Shown here one piece after another: positions 1-6,210 of a stretch of DNA of 12,031 bases; the first letter of the stretch is position 1; each line of letters begins with the position of its first letter. The position numbers and the translations under genes were made by a program. Where the stretch lies: contig CAYWSY010000063.1 of assembly GCA_964461105.1 (NCBI GenBank), positions 1 through 12,031 of the forward strand, read 5' to 3'. The DNA comes from JAGVMG01 sp964461105 (GTDB taxonomy: Bacteria > Chlamydiota > Chlamydiia > Chlamydiales > Rhabdochlamydiaceae). The notes under the pieces are model-generated. The model was not told where the DNA came from. It made no database searches and saw only the letters and a program-made list of their open reading frames with translations.

Positions 1-126
1 GGCGGTAGAGGGAGAGCTCGAGAGGGTAGCCCTCTCGATTTGTCCAAACTCGAGGGCCCTGTGCTAGCACAGGGTCGATGGAACCGAATAAAAAAAGGGG
101 AGATGCTGCGGCCGAAATTTGTCTAA
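1..126 (+). CDS. possible C-terminal end of an upstream gene (partial, uncertain)
   Basis: Frame 1 is open from the first base to a TAA at 124-126, giving 41 codons with no start in view. The peptide is basic and Gly/Arg-rich at its beginning and ends in RPKFV. I do not recognise it. The frame could be the tail of a gene that begins left of the window. The same stretch is dominated by perfect hairpins (18-38 and 50-78), so it may instead be a non-coding structured region or palindromic repeat that happens to lack stops. High GC makes chance openness more likely. No ribosome binding site or other coding signal separates the two readings. Confidence 0.3.
   Translation, partial: GGRGRAREGSPLDLSKLEGPVLAQGRWNRIKKGEMLRPKFV
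18..78. repeat. tandem GC-rich hairpins (palindromic cluster)
   Basis: Positions 18-26 (TCGAGAGGG) pair perfectly with 30-38 across a 3-nt loop (TAG). Positions 57-74 form a perfect 18-bp palindrome, CCCTGTGCTAGCACAGGG, bracketed by TCGA at 50-53 and 75-78, with GGG (54-56) left as a bulge. Between them TTTG/CAAA at 39-48 gives a third short stem. Neither hairpin is followed directly by a T run on the plus strand, so simple intrinsic termination is not well supported. A REP-like repeat, a structured RNA, or structure in the 3' end of a coding region all remain possible. Confidence 0.6.
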
Positions 127-149
127 CTTTCAACTGGCACTACTATATA
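119..149 (+). promoter_or_regulatory. weak candidate promoter for the OPT transporter gene
   Basis: TTGTCT at 119-124 could be a -35 box, with TACTAT at 141-146 (16-nt spacer) or the overlapping TATATA at 144-149 as the -10 box. Each matches the sigma-70 type consensus at about four of six positions. It lies about 110 nt upstream of the preferred ATG at 257, leaving an AT-rich leader. This is the best match in the region but a weak one. Confidence 0.3.
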
Positions 150-256
150 CTCCTTTTCGACACTGCAGCAATAGCAAGAACTTTATTTACAGACCTCTAG
201 ATTAAAAATAATTTTATGTGCATGGTGTCAATAAGCACTCAAAACAGGATGCCTTC

Positions 257-2152
257 ATGTCCGTGCACAAGCCGTACGTTGCTGCTGCTGATAGAAAAAC
301 TCGAGAATTTACCTTAAGAGCTGTCATTTTAGGGATGCTCTTAGGGTTGATCTTTGGGATTGGAAATGCCTATTTAGGCCTTAAAGTAGGCACAACAGTC
401 ACAGCCTCCATTCCTGCCGCAGTCCTCTCTCTGACTATCTTACGCACTTTCTTTCGCAATGTCTCGATCTTAGAAAATAATCTAGTTCAAACCATTGCTT
501 CTGTCGGCGAAGGGCTTGCAGCTGGTGTCATTTTTACTGTTCCTGCTCTTTTTTTAATGGGTGCACAGCCGTCTCCCTCTCGCATTTTTCTCCTCTCTGC
601 TTTAGGAGGAATTTTGGGAGTCCTCTTCATGATCCCCATGCGCCGCTACCTGATTGTCAAAGAGCATGGCAAACTCCCGTTTCCCGAAGGAACCGCGTGC
701 GCGGAAATTTTAAAATCGGGAGAATCCTCTGGCCCCAAAGCCCTCCTGACTTTGATGGGAATTGCAGTTGGCGGCTTGCATAAATTATGCTCAAGCGGAC
801 TGTATCTATTTCGAGAAGTCCCCAGTTGGGTCATCTCACCATTTCAGCGCACTGAATTGAGCATCGATTGCACGCCCTCTTTACTCGGTGTTGGCTTCAT
901 CGTAGGCCCGCGCATCTCCTCTTTATTATTTGCAGGAGGCGCGATCGGATGGTGGGTAATCATTCCACTCATTCGCATGTTTGGCGCAGGTTCAACAACT
1001 GTGATTTACCCGGCTCACGTGGCAATCAATACAATGGATGCTGAGATGGTGTGGTCCAATTATGTTAGGTACATTGGAGCTGGAACTGTTGCCATCGGCG
1101 GCCTATTAAGTTTGGCCAAAATTGCCCCCCTCATTGTCAAAACCTTGCGGATTGGATTCGACGAACTCTTTCAAGGATTTAGCTTTAAACCCCACCCCCT
1201 GCGCACCGATCGAGACATCTCGTTGCGCTGGCTTCTGATAGGATCACTCGGTATCATTTTAACCCTCTGGCTGTTTCCTGGTCTCCCAATGAATTTCTTG
1301 ACCATCGTGCTACTAGTTCTCTTGGGATTCTTTTTTGTGGCGGTCACCTCACTTACCGTGGGAATTGTCGGAAGCACGTCAAATCCTGTCTCAGGAATGA
1401 CCATCACGACACTTCTTATTACCTGCCTTATCTTCGTTGCCCTTGGCTGGACAGAAAGATTTTATTTAATAGCAGCTCTAACCATGAGCGTCGTGGCTAA
1501 TGTTGCAATTGCTCTTGCCGGAACGACCTCACAAGATCTAAAAACAGGATTTCTTCTCGGGGCAACACCCCGTCTCCAGCAAATCGGAGAGATCATCGGC
1601 ATTCTGCTTCCCGCTCTTGCCATCGGGGGGACACTCTATCTTCTAAATGCGAGTTATGGATTTGGAACAGCCCAAATGCCAGCTCCTCAGGCAACGATGA
1701 TGGCACTCATCGCTCAAGGGGTTATCGAAGGAGATATCCCTATTACATTAGTCATGATCGGTGTGATTTTAGGTCTTCTCATGGAACTCTTAAAGCTCCC
1801 TATCCTCCCATTTGCCATCGGCCTCTACCTGCCCCTTTCATTAAGCACCTCTATGATGATCGGCGGAATTATCTCATTTCTAGTAAACAATCGAACCAAT
1901 TCTCCTGAACCTGCTGCAAGGGGGATTCTCGCTGCGTCGGGGTTGATTGCAGGGGATGCCTGCATGGGAGTCCTCATCGCTCTTTTTGTGGTCCTAAAAG
2001 TGATCCCCTCCGATAGCAAGGCTCTGTTGCCAGATGCTGTCAGCATCCTGGTCTATCTGCTCTTAGCAGCTGCCTTGGCTTACGTCTCTTTGAAGCCTCC
2101 TGGGGCTCAAATGAAAAAACTGCTAGGAAAAAAGAGGGGACGTTCTCCATGA
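257..2152 (+). CDS. OPT-family oligopeptide transporter
   Basis: This is a multi-spanning inner-membrane protein of the oligopeptide transporter (OPT) family, whose members import short peptides or metal chelates by proton-coupled secondary transport. From the chosen start it is 631 residues, the usual size for bacterial OPT proteins, with about 15 hydrophobic segments. Family motifs are visible: NAYLGLKVG (37-45), TASIPAAVLS (49-58), ILENNLVQTIAS (71-82), LPFPEGTACAE (140-150), and near the C-terminus SPEPAARGILAASGLIAG (from about 549). The C-terminal tail is short and basic. The open frame can begin at GTG 218, but that codon has no Shine-Dalgarno sequence. ATG 257 has AGGA at 246-249 with 7-nt spacing and leads straight into the conserved N-terminus. 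A peptide importer suits a host-dependent bacterium; the substrate cannot be read from the sequence. The next gene starts 7 nt after the stop, so the two are probably co-transcribed. Confidence 0.9.
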   Translation: MSVHKPYVAAADRKTREFTLRAVILGMLLGLIFGIGNAYLGLKVGTTVTASIPAAVLSLTILRTFFRNVSILENNLVQTIASVGEGLAAGVIFTVPALFLMGAQPSPSRIFLLSALGGILGVLFMIPMRRYLIVKEHGKLPFPEGTACAEILKSGESSGPKALLTLMGIAVGGLHKLCSSGLYLFREVPSWVISPFQRTELSIDCTPSLLGVGFIVGPRISSLLFAGGAIGWWVIIPLIRMFGAGSTTVIYPAHVAINTMDAEMVWSNYVRYIGAGTVAIGGLLSLAKIAPLIVKTLRIGFDELFQGFSFKPHPLRTDRDISLRWLLIGSLGIILTLWLFPGLPMNFLTIVLLVLLGFFFVAVTSLTVGIVGSTSNPVSGMTITTLLITCLIFVALGWTERFYLIAALTMSVVANVAIALAGTTSQDLKTGFLLGATPRLQQIGEIIGILLPALAIGGTLYLLNASYGFGTAQMPAPQATMMALIAQGVIEGDIPITLVMIGVILGLLMELLKLPILPFAIGLYLPLSLSTSMMIGGIISFLVNNRTNSPEPAARGILAASGLIAGDACMGVLIALFVVLKVIPSDSKALLPDAVSILVYLLLAAALAYVSLKPPGAQMKKLLGKKRGRSP

Positions 2153-2159
2153 TATCCCC

Positions 2160-2777
2160 ATGGATACTCGCCGAAAAAAGAATAATCTAACTCTTCTAGA
2201 AGTGCTCATCGCGCTTGTGCTCGCGGGACTCATCCTCAGCGGTGTACTTACATTCTATTTCCAAATCTCCAAAAAACAAATTGAAATCAAAGAACTTAAA
2301 AAAACAGTAATGCCCATTGAATTGATGCGGCAAAGGCTCTCCCACCTCTTTGCTCAAGCCCACATAGAACAAGGGGATACCCCCCGATTCTTCTATACCC
2401 TTTCCCATCCAGATGCTACCTCCCCTGCGCTCTTTTTCTCTTATGATTATGGAATCGATCCAGATTCCCACTTTTGCGGAAAGCTCAAAGGGATGCTCTA
2501 CCACAATGCGCAAGATCAGCTCTGTTTAGTCACTTGGGGGGAAAAGGGTTCGAGACAAGAAGTCTTTTTAGAGCAGGTTGAAGAGATTTCATTTAACTTT
2601 TTCGATGTAAAGAAAAAACAATGGAGACACACGTGGGGGAAAAAGGATCCCCTTCCCCCATTTTTTACGATGACCTGGGCATTTAAGAGCGCGCCAAAAG
2701 ACAAACTGACCTCTACATTTTTCTTTCCCAATGCTGATGCTAAAATCACCTACGAGAGGTCTCCAGGACACCTATGA
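2160..2777 (+). CDS. type IV pilin-like (GspJ-like minor pseudopilin) protein
   Basis: This 205-residue protein has a type III signal typical of type IV pilins and type II secretion pseudopilins: a short basic leader (MDTRRKKNN), then LTLLEVLIALVLAGLILSG, a hydrophobic helix with Glu at +5 (E14) if cleavage precedes L10. The helix is followed by a globular domain of about 165 residues with no recognised catalytic motif. The +5 Glu and size fit a minor pseudopilin such as GspJ/GspI. The -1 residue is Asn (N9) instead of the near-invariant Gly, so processing by prepilin peptidase is doubtful. Position and type recall the small unnamed genes after gspG in the chlamydial type II secretion cluster (around CT567 of C. 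trachomatis, from memory). ATG 2160 is the only usual start after an in-frame TAG at 2124-2126, but the nearest good Shine-Dalgarno sequence (2133-2140) is 19 nt away. Its stop overlaps the next start (ATGA, 2774-2777). Confidence 0.72.
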   Translation: MDTRRKKNNLTLLEVLIALVLAGLILSGVLTFYFQISKKQIEIKELKKTVMPIELMRQRLSHLFAQAHIEQGDTPRFFYTLSHPDATSPALFFSYDYGIDPDSHFCGKLKGMLYHNAQDQLCLVTWGEKGSRQEVFLEQVEEISFNFFDVKKKQWRHTWGKKDPLPPFFTMTWAFKSAPKDKLTSTFFFPNADAKITYERSPGHL

Positions 2778-3697
2778 ATATTCTTCCCCTAATCTGTAGC
2801 TTCATCTTCATCTTTTCCTGCATCTGTTTCACTTTCTTGCGCGATGCCAAATCACTCGTGATTGCAGAGGGGAGCCTCAATGCAGCTGCGCGCACCGAGC
2901 GCGCTGTCAACAATCGAATCGAAGAGAGGAAATTTAAGCGTGCCCCTGCAGCAAAAAAAACAGAACCAACAGCGCCTGCAACTCCAAAAGAACCGAAACC
3001 AAACAAGAAATTAACAACTTCAATCCCATTTCGAGCGATTATCCCTCCTCCGCAGACAGCGAAGCTAAGCTTAACGCCTCTTTTTGAGCCTCTCACGGCC
3101 CCATCAAACCACATCGTGTATCAAACTGCAGCTAAACTGCTTGTCCTTTTGTACCAAGACACACCAATCATCCCCAAAACATTAAAAAAAGGATGGGAAG
3201 TGCAACTCTTAAACGCGATGCTTATTCAAGAAAAAGCACTCGATACATGCGAAAGTCTTGCTGACCTATTTCCTAAAGATCCTGTACTGCAAGAGATCTA
3301 CTATCACATGCTCAAAGGGACAAACAACTATTCAGTCGAGCAAAAGGTAGGCATTCCTCCATTGGGAGATTTTTTTACAATTGGAGAAGAAAAAAAGGAA
3401 AATACATTCTATTTCTATTTTGCACCTCCAGCTCTTTTAGAAGCTCTTTTTGGCCCAAAAGTTGCACAGGAGATTCTAACAGCAGAAAAACAACAGTTCG
3501 CCAAAACAAAAACCTATCGCATCCTCGAGCAAGCAGAGGTCCAAGAGCTCTTATTCAAACATCATGCAGTTGCCGGCGGACTTGCATTGTTTGAACCCTA
3601 TCTCAATTTTTCTAGACAGATTCCTAAGAAAGAAAATCTGACCGGAATTGACCCTGAAACAGAAATGCGGATCACGCGGAGTTGCGCAAAGAAATAA
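2774..3697 (+). CDS. membrane-anchored hypothetical protein linked to the pilin-like gene
   Basis: This 307-residue protein has one hydrophobic N-terminal segment (about 4-22) followed by RDAK, which reads as an uncleaved signal anchor placing the rest outside the inner membrane. A charged stretch (about 39-56) leads into a Lys/Pro/Ala-rich linker (57-79), then a folded C-terminal part from about 85 with predicted helices and no recognisable enzyme motif. The start ATG shares bases with the upstream stop and has AGGA at 2765-2768 with 5-nt spacing, so the two genes are almost certainly translationally coupled. By position it may be an accessory of the type II secretion/pilin system, comparable to the unnamed gene beside the chlamydial pseudopilin (around CT566, from memory). 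I do not recognise a domain. The hydrophobic segment lacks the Glu+5 of pilins, so a GspK- or GspL-like role is only a guess. Confidence 0.7.
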   Translation: MNILPLICSFIFIFSCICFTFLRDAKSLVIAEGSLNAAARTERAVNNRIEERKFKRAPAAKKTEPTAPATPKEPKPNKKLTTSIPFRAIIPPPQTAKLSLTPLFEPLTAPSNHIVYQTAAKLLVLLYQDTPIIPKTLKKGWEVQLLNAMLIQEKALDTCESLADLFPKDPVLQEIYYHMLKGTNNYSVEQKVGIPPLGDFFTIGEEKKENTFYFYFAPPALLEALFGPKVAQEILTAEKQQFAKTKTYRILEQAEVQELLFKHHAVAGGLALFEPYLNFSRQIPKKENLTGIDPETEMRITRSCAKK

Positions 3698-3721
3698 GCA
3701 AATTAATTCATTTGATCAAGC

Positions 3722-4279
3722 TTAATGAACTACAAAGAATTTCGGTTTAGTTTTTCTAGCATTCGTTATTTTATCAGACAATGTTTGCAATCTCTTCGCA
3801 ATAGCAAGCTCTATTTCCTTCGGCTCTATTGAATCAGTTAACACAAAAATGTCCGATGAAATCGAAATATTGCTTCTATAAGGTTTCCCTTCTGAATTAA
3901 GCATTGTTTTTGCAACACCTTCAACATAAGCATCAATTTTTACCAATACCGACTTCTCTACATTATTTCTATAAATCGAAGTGTGGACATTAACATCACA
4001 AAATAACGTTTTTACTTCGAGACCTGATTTTCCAGTAATTACCACTTCCGCTTTTTCGCCACCTACAGATTTTACTAAGGAATTAACATCTATTTCCTTG
4101 GCTCCAAAAAAAACAAAGGAAACCGTACTCACAATAGCATAGTCGAAATCTTTATAAGAAGAACTCGAATTAACATTAAAAACTTCTAAAGCTCTAAGGG
4201 GGCTAAAAAATGTCATCCCACAAAACATCAATCCCAACAGGGATCTGGAGGGATTCCAAACACATCTGCTTGTTTCCAT
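3722..4279 (-). CDS. small exported hypothetical protein
   Basis: This protein is about 185 residues from the ATG at 4279. I do not recognise it. The N-terminus (METSRCVWNPSR, then a hydrophobic stretch SLLGLMFCGMTFF, then SPLRA) looks like a signal peptide with possible cleavage after Ala30. The rest alternates beta-type and polar stretches and ends in a basic tail (KITNARKTKPKFFVVH). Three starts are possible. ATG 4333 overlaps the upstream gene by 106 nt. ATG 4279 keeps a positively charged n-region but overlaps by 52 nt and has only a weak GGTGGA upstream. ATG 4228 shares an A with the upstream stop (TGATG) and suits coupling, but loses the charged n-region. The frame itself is well supported; the start is uncertain. 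It probably forms a two-gene unit with the cysteine-rich protein upstream. It converges with the plus-strand gene ending at 3697, and no convincing terminator lies in the 24-nt gap. Confidence 0.6.
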   Translation of the reverse strand: METSRCVWNPSRSLLGLMFCGMTFFSPLRALEVFNVNSSSSYKDFDYAIVSTVSFVFFGAKEIDVNSLVKSVGGEKAEVVITGKSGLEVKTLFCDVNVHTSIYRNNVEKSVLVKIDAYVEGVAKTMLNSEGKPYRSNISISSDIFVLTDSIEPKEIELAIAKRLQTLSDKITNARKTKPKFFVVH

Positions 4280-4902
4280 GCGTCCACCACTGGTTGAATG
4301 CAAGTTATCCAAAAACCATTTTGAGTACAGCAACGTTTTGCTTTCTCTCCAATCGCATAAATTGTTGCCTTTAACGCAATCCGAGCTGCATCGTGTATCG
4401 GAAGTAAATCACAAGCATCTTGCAAGAATTGTAGAATCTTTTCCACGCGCTCAAGACATTCTTCTATGCTTATCGGGCCATCATTTACTATTGGCCAATG
4501 TCCATTTGCGTCAAAAAGGTCCGGCTGCTCGCTAAATTTTGATTGACTACACATTTTGGAATCAAGAAAATCATTAAAATCAGCAAACTTCCGGTAACTA
4601 TTTTCTGTTGGCCCTTCTATGCAAGTAATAATTACCGCCTCATCGAACATCAAGCGCATTTTTTGATGACCATTTTTGTCTGCAATTAGAGAAAGAAGCC
4701 CATCAACTTTTTGCACATTACGCAAAGCCTCAATAAAATTTCCAGAAAATAGACACTTTTCAGAAATCGTTAACAGCTCATTAATTTCAGAATCTACATC
4801 CTTTGTCAATTCGAAATAGCTAGAGGATTCATCAGAAAAATGTTCATAAGAAAAAACTGACGTACATGCAACAGAAAACATTAGTAAAATCAGATGTCTC
4901 AC
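4228..4902 (-). CDS. secreted cysteine-rich hypothetical protein
   Basis: The preferred start is GTG at 4902, giving 224 residues. It has a textbook AAGGAG (4914-4909) with 6-nt spacing and a promoter just upstream. The first 18 residues (VRHLILLMFSVACTSVFS) form a signal peptide with likely cleavage before Tyr19. SVAC could alternatively be a poor lipobox. The mature protein has nine cysteines (about 50, 94, 118, 149, 164, 191, 192, 201, 222), crowded in the last 80 residues and including a CC pair, and it ends in PPDPCWD. This suggests an oxidised, disulfide-bonded envelope or secreted protein. Chlamydiae are known for cysteine-rich envelope proteins, but this one has no resemblance I can see to OmcA or OmcB. 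The frame continues upstream to a TTG at 4992, but that would place a charged, non-signal segment before the signal peptide. Confidence 0.68.
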   Translation of the reverse strand: MRHLILLMFSVACTSVFSYEHFSDESSSYFELTKDVDSEINELLTISEKCLFSGNFIEALRNVQKVDGLLSLIADKNGHQKMRLMFDEAVIITCIEGPTENSYRKFADFNDFLDSKMCSQSKFSEQPDLFDANGHWPIVNDGPISIEECLERVEKILQFLQDACDLLPIHDAARIALKATIYAIGEKAKRCCTQNGFWITCIQPVVDAWKQADVFGIPPDPCWD

Positions 4903-4908
4903 AAGAAA

Positions 4909-4914
4909 CTCCTT
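4909..4914 (-). promoter_or_regulatory. strong Shine-Dalgarno deciding the GTG start at 4902
   Basis: The minus strand reads AAGGAG, then TTTCTT, then GTG. This is the best ribosome binding site in the window and fixes the start of the cysteine-rich protein at GTG 4902 instead of the TTG at 4992. Confidence 0.75.
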
Positions 4915-4927
4915 CAAAAGAACTAGA

Positions 4928-4955
4928 ATTTTATCAAAAACCTTGAATAGGTCAA
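4928..4955 (-). promoter_or_regulatory. sigma-70-type promoter of the cysteine-rich protein gene
   Basis: On the minus strand TTGACC (4955-4950) and TAAAAT (4933-4928) are separated by 16 nt, each matching the -35/-10 consensus at five of six positions. Transcription would start near 4921, leaving a leader of about 20 nt that carries the AAGGAG site. This separates expression of the two small exported-protein genes from the kinase upstream. The -35 box lies inside a terminator-like hairpin. Confidence 0.5.
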
Positions 4956-4962
4956 GTTTTTT
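4936..4962 (-). terminator. candidate terminator after the histidine kinase gene
   Basis: Read on the minus strand, A6 is followed by CTTGA (4956-4952), a 5-nt loop, TCAAG (4946-4942), G, and TTTTT (4940-4936). The core stem is only 5 bp but can be extended by A/T pairing. It lies 27 nt after the kinase stop, and the plus strand shows the same structure with six T. The weak stem makes efficiency uncertain. Confidence 0.35.
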
Positions 4963-4988
4963 ACAAAACCTCTCGACCAATGCTCTAT

Positions 4989-6191
4989 TCAAGCATTGCG
5001 AATCACATGATGGACAGGCAGAAGCAGATGGAATGACGTCCCATGACCCAATGTCGAGGTCACCGAAATGATCCCCTCATGCCTTTCAATAATCGTTTTC
5101 ACAATAGAGAGCCCAAGCCCCGCACCACCAAGCCTACGAGATCTCGCCTTATTAACTGTGTAGAAGCGATCAAAAATATGATCTAAATCGGAAACGGGAA
5201 TCCCAATGCCCTGATCTGCAATCACAATCGATGCCTCATCTCCCTGTTGATCAATAGTAATCGCAATCTGTGCAGGAGGATTGGAATATTTTGCCGCATT
5301 GTCGATCAGGTTAAGAATCGCAAGCTCCAAAATTTCAGGATCGGCGCAGGCAATGACAGAATCCGAGCGCCTTTCAATTACAATCTGTGCATTCGGATAT
5401 ACCGCAAGGACCACCTGGCGACAATTCTCAACTAAAGCGATCAAGTCACATTCCTGAAAACGGGAATCCGATAGATTCTCGATGTCTGCCAAGGTGAGTA
5501 GATTTTTCACAAGCTTATCCATCCGCTGACAATTGCGCGCGATCTTCTCAATGATCTCTGAGAGCATTTCAGAGGGGAGCTCCGGCATCTCTTGAAGCGT
5601 TTCTGCAAATCCCTTAATAATCGTAATTGGTGTGCGGAGCTCATGGGATGCATTTGAAACAAAATCTTTTCCCATTTCAAGCACACGGTAATGACTTGAC
5701 TTATCTTGAAGAACAATAATCGCGCCCGTGTTATGGGCTTTCGGTGCTGCAATCAAATCAAAATAAACGCGCTTGGACTCGCCACACGCCAAAGAGTCGG
5801 TGACTACAGAGTGTTTGTCTTGAGCTGCGCGCAAAAGAAACTGACATTTTTCAAACAGCGGCTTCTCTGCGTTCTTTGGAAAAGGCTTGCCAAGAAGATG
5901 CCGTTTCGGAATTCCAAGCATCCGACTTCCCATGAAATTAACATAACGGATATTCCCTTGAACATCCACCGCAATGACCCCTTCACCTAAGGCCTCGAGG
6001 ATCACTTCTTTTTCATTTTTCTCTTCGTTGAATTGGAGATTCCCTTTGATCCGGCTAGAAGCAAGCCAAATGCTGCCGCTAAAAAGAAAATAGGCGAGCA
6101 TGAATAGGCTCGACCACTTTGGGAAAACAAGTGCAGATCCGCTACAGGCGGCTAAACTAAAGAGCTGTAAAAGCGCGATTCTTGTTCTCAC
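4989..6191 (-). CDS. PhoR-like PAS-domain sensor histidine kinase
   Basis: This 400-residue membrane histidine kinase autophosphorylates on His and passes phosphate to a response regulator. Two close hydrophobic segments (about 6-23 and 29-45) form a membrane hairpin with almost no external loop. A PAS domain follows (about 62-165). Next come the H-box SHELRTP with phosphoacceptor His183, the N-box NLIDNAAKY (294-302), G1 DQGIGI (326-331), F-box FDRFY (340-344) and G2 GGAGLGLS (355-362). All catalytic motifs are intact. Transmembrane hairpin, PAS and HisKA/HATPase without an obvious HAMP match short PhoR-type kinases, which often sense via the PAS domain or partner proteins. Start GTG 6191 has only AGG close by; a better AGAGGG lies 12 nt upstream. 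The cyclase gene ends 19 nt upstream on the same strand, so co-transcription is likely. No response regulator is present in the window, so the partner is unknown. The stop TGA is at 4991-4989. Confidence 0.9.
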   Translation of the reverse strand: MRTRIALLQLFSLAACSGSALVFPKWSSLFMLAYFLFSGSIWLASSRIKGNLQFNEEKNEKEVILEALGEGVIAVDVQGNIRYVNFMGSRMLGIPKRHLLGKPFPKNAEKPLFEKCQFLLRAAQDKHSVVTDSLACGESKRVYFDLIAAPKAHNTGAIIVLQDKSSHYRVLEMGKDFVSNASHELRTPITIIKGFAETLQEMPELPSEMLSEIIEKIARNCQRMDKLVKNLLTLADIENLSDSRFQECDLIALVENCRQVVLAVYPNAQIVIERRSDSVIACADPEILELAILNLIDNAAKYSNPPAQIAITIDQQGDEASIVIADQGIGIPVSDLDHIFDRFYTVNKARSRRLGGAGLGLSIVKTIIERHEGIISVTSTLGHGTSFHLLLPVHHVIRNA

Positions 6192-6210
6192 CGCCTGTTA
6201 AAACCCTCTT

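Noticed and set aside
14..201. Many six-base restriction-type palindromes (GAGCTC, CTCGAG twice, GGGCCC, GCTAGC, CGGCCG, CTGCAG, TCTAGA), resembling a cloning polylinker
   Set aside because: They are spaced irregularly, several are by-products of the two hairpins, and the flanking sequence runs smoothly into a native OPT gene. Vector contamination is not supported, though a vector screen would settle it.
218..256. GTG 218 as the start of the OPT transporter
   Set aside because: It lacks a Shine-Dalgarno sequence and adds a polar extension ahead of the conserved N-terminus. ATG 257 has AGGA at 7 nt.
2746..3114. 122-codon minus-strand open frame opposite the anchored protein gene
   Set aside because: It lies wholly antisense to a better supported gene, has no ribosome binding site, and its low-complexity Gly/Ala/Val/Phe content is typical of an antisense shadow.
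3698..3721. Terminator between the converging genes
   Set aside because: Only an AT-rich 4-6 bp pairing is possible, with no T run.
4228..4333. Overlap of the two small minus-strand genes read as a frameshifted single gene
   Set aside because: The second frame has its own signal-peptide-like N-terminus and the first ends in a natural-looking tail at a TGATG junction. Two genes is the simpler reading.
4278..4535. 85-codon plus-strand open frame
   Set aside because: It is antisense to the cysteine-rich gene with no start signal or domain.
4903..4992. TTG 4992 as start of the cysteine-rich protein, overlapping the kinase stop
   Set aside because: It would put 30 mostly charged residues ahead of a clear signal peptide. 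The region is better explained as a terminator, promoter and ribosome binding site for GTG 4902.
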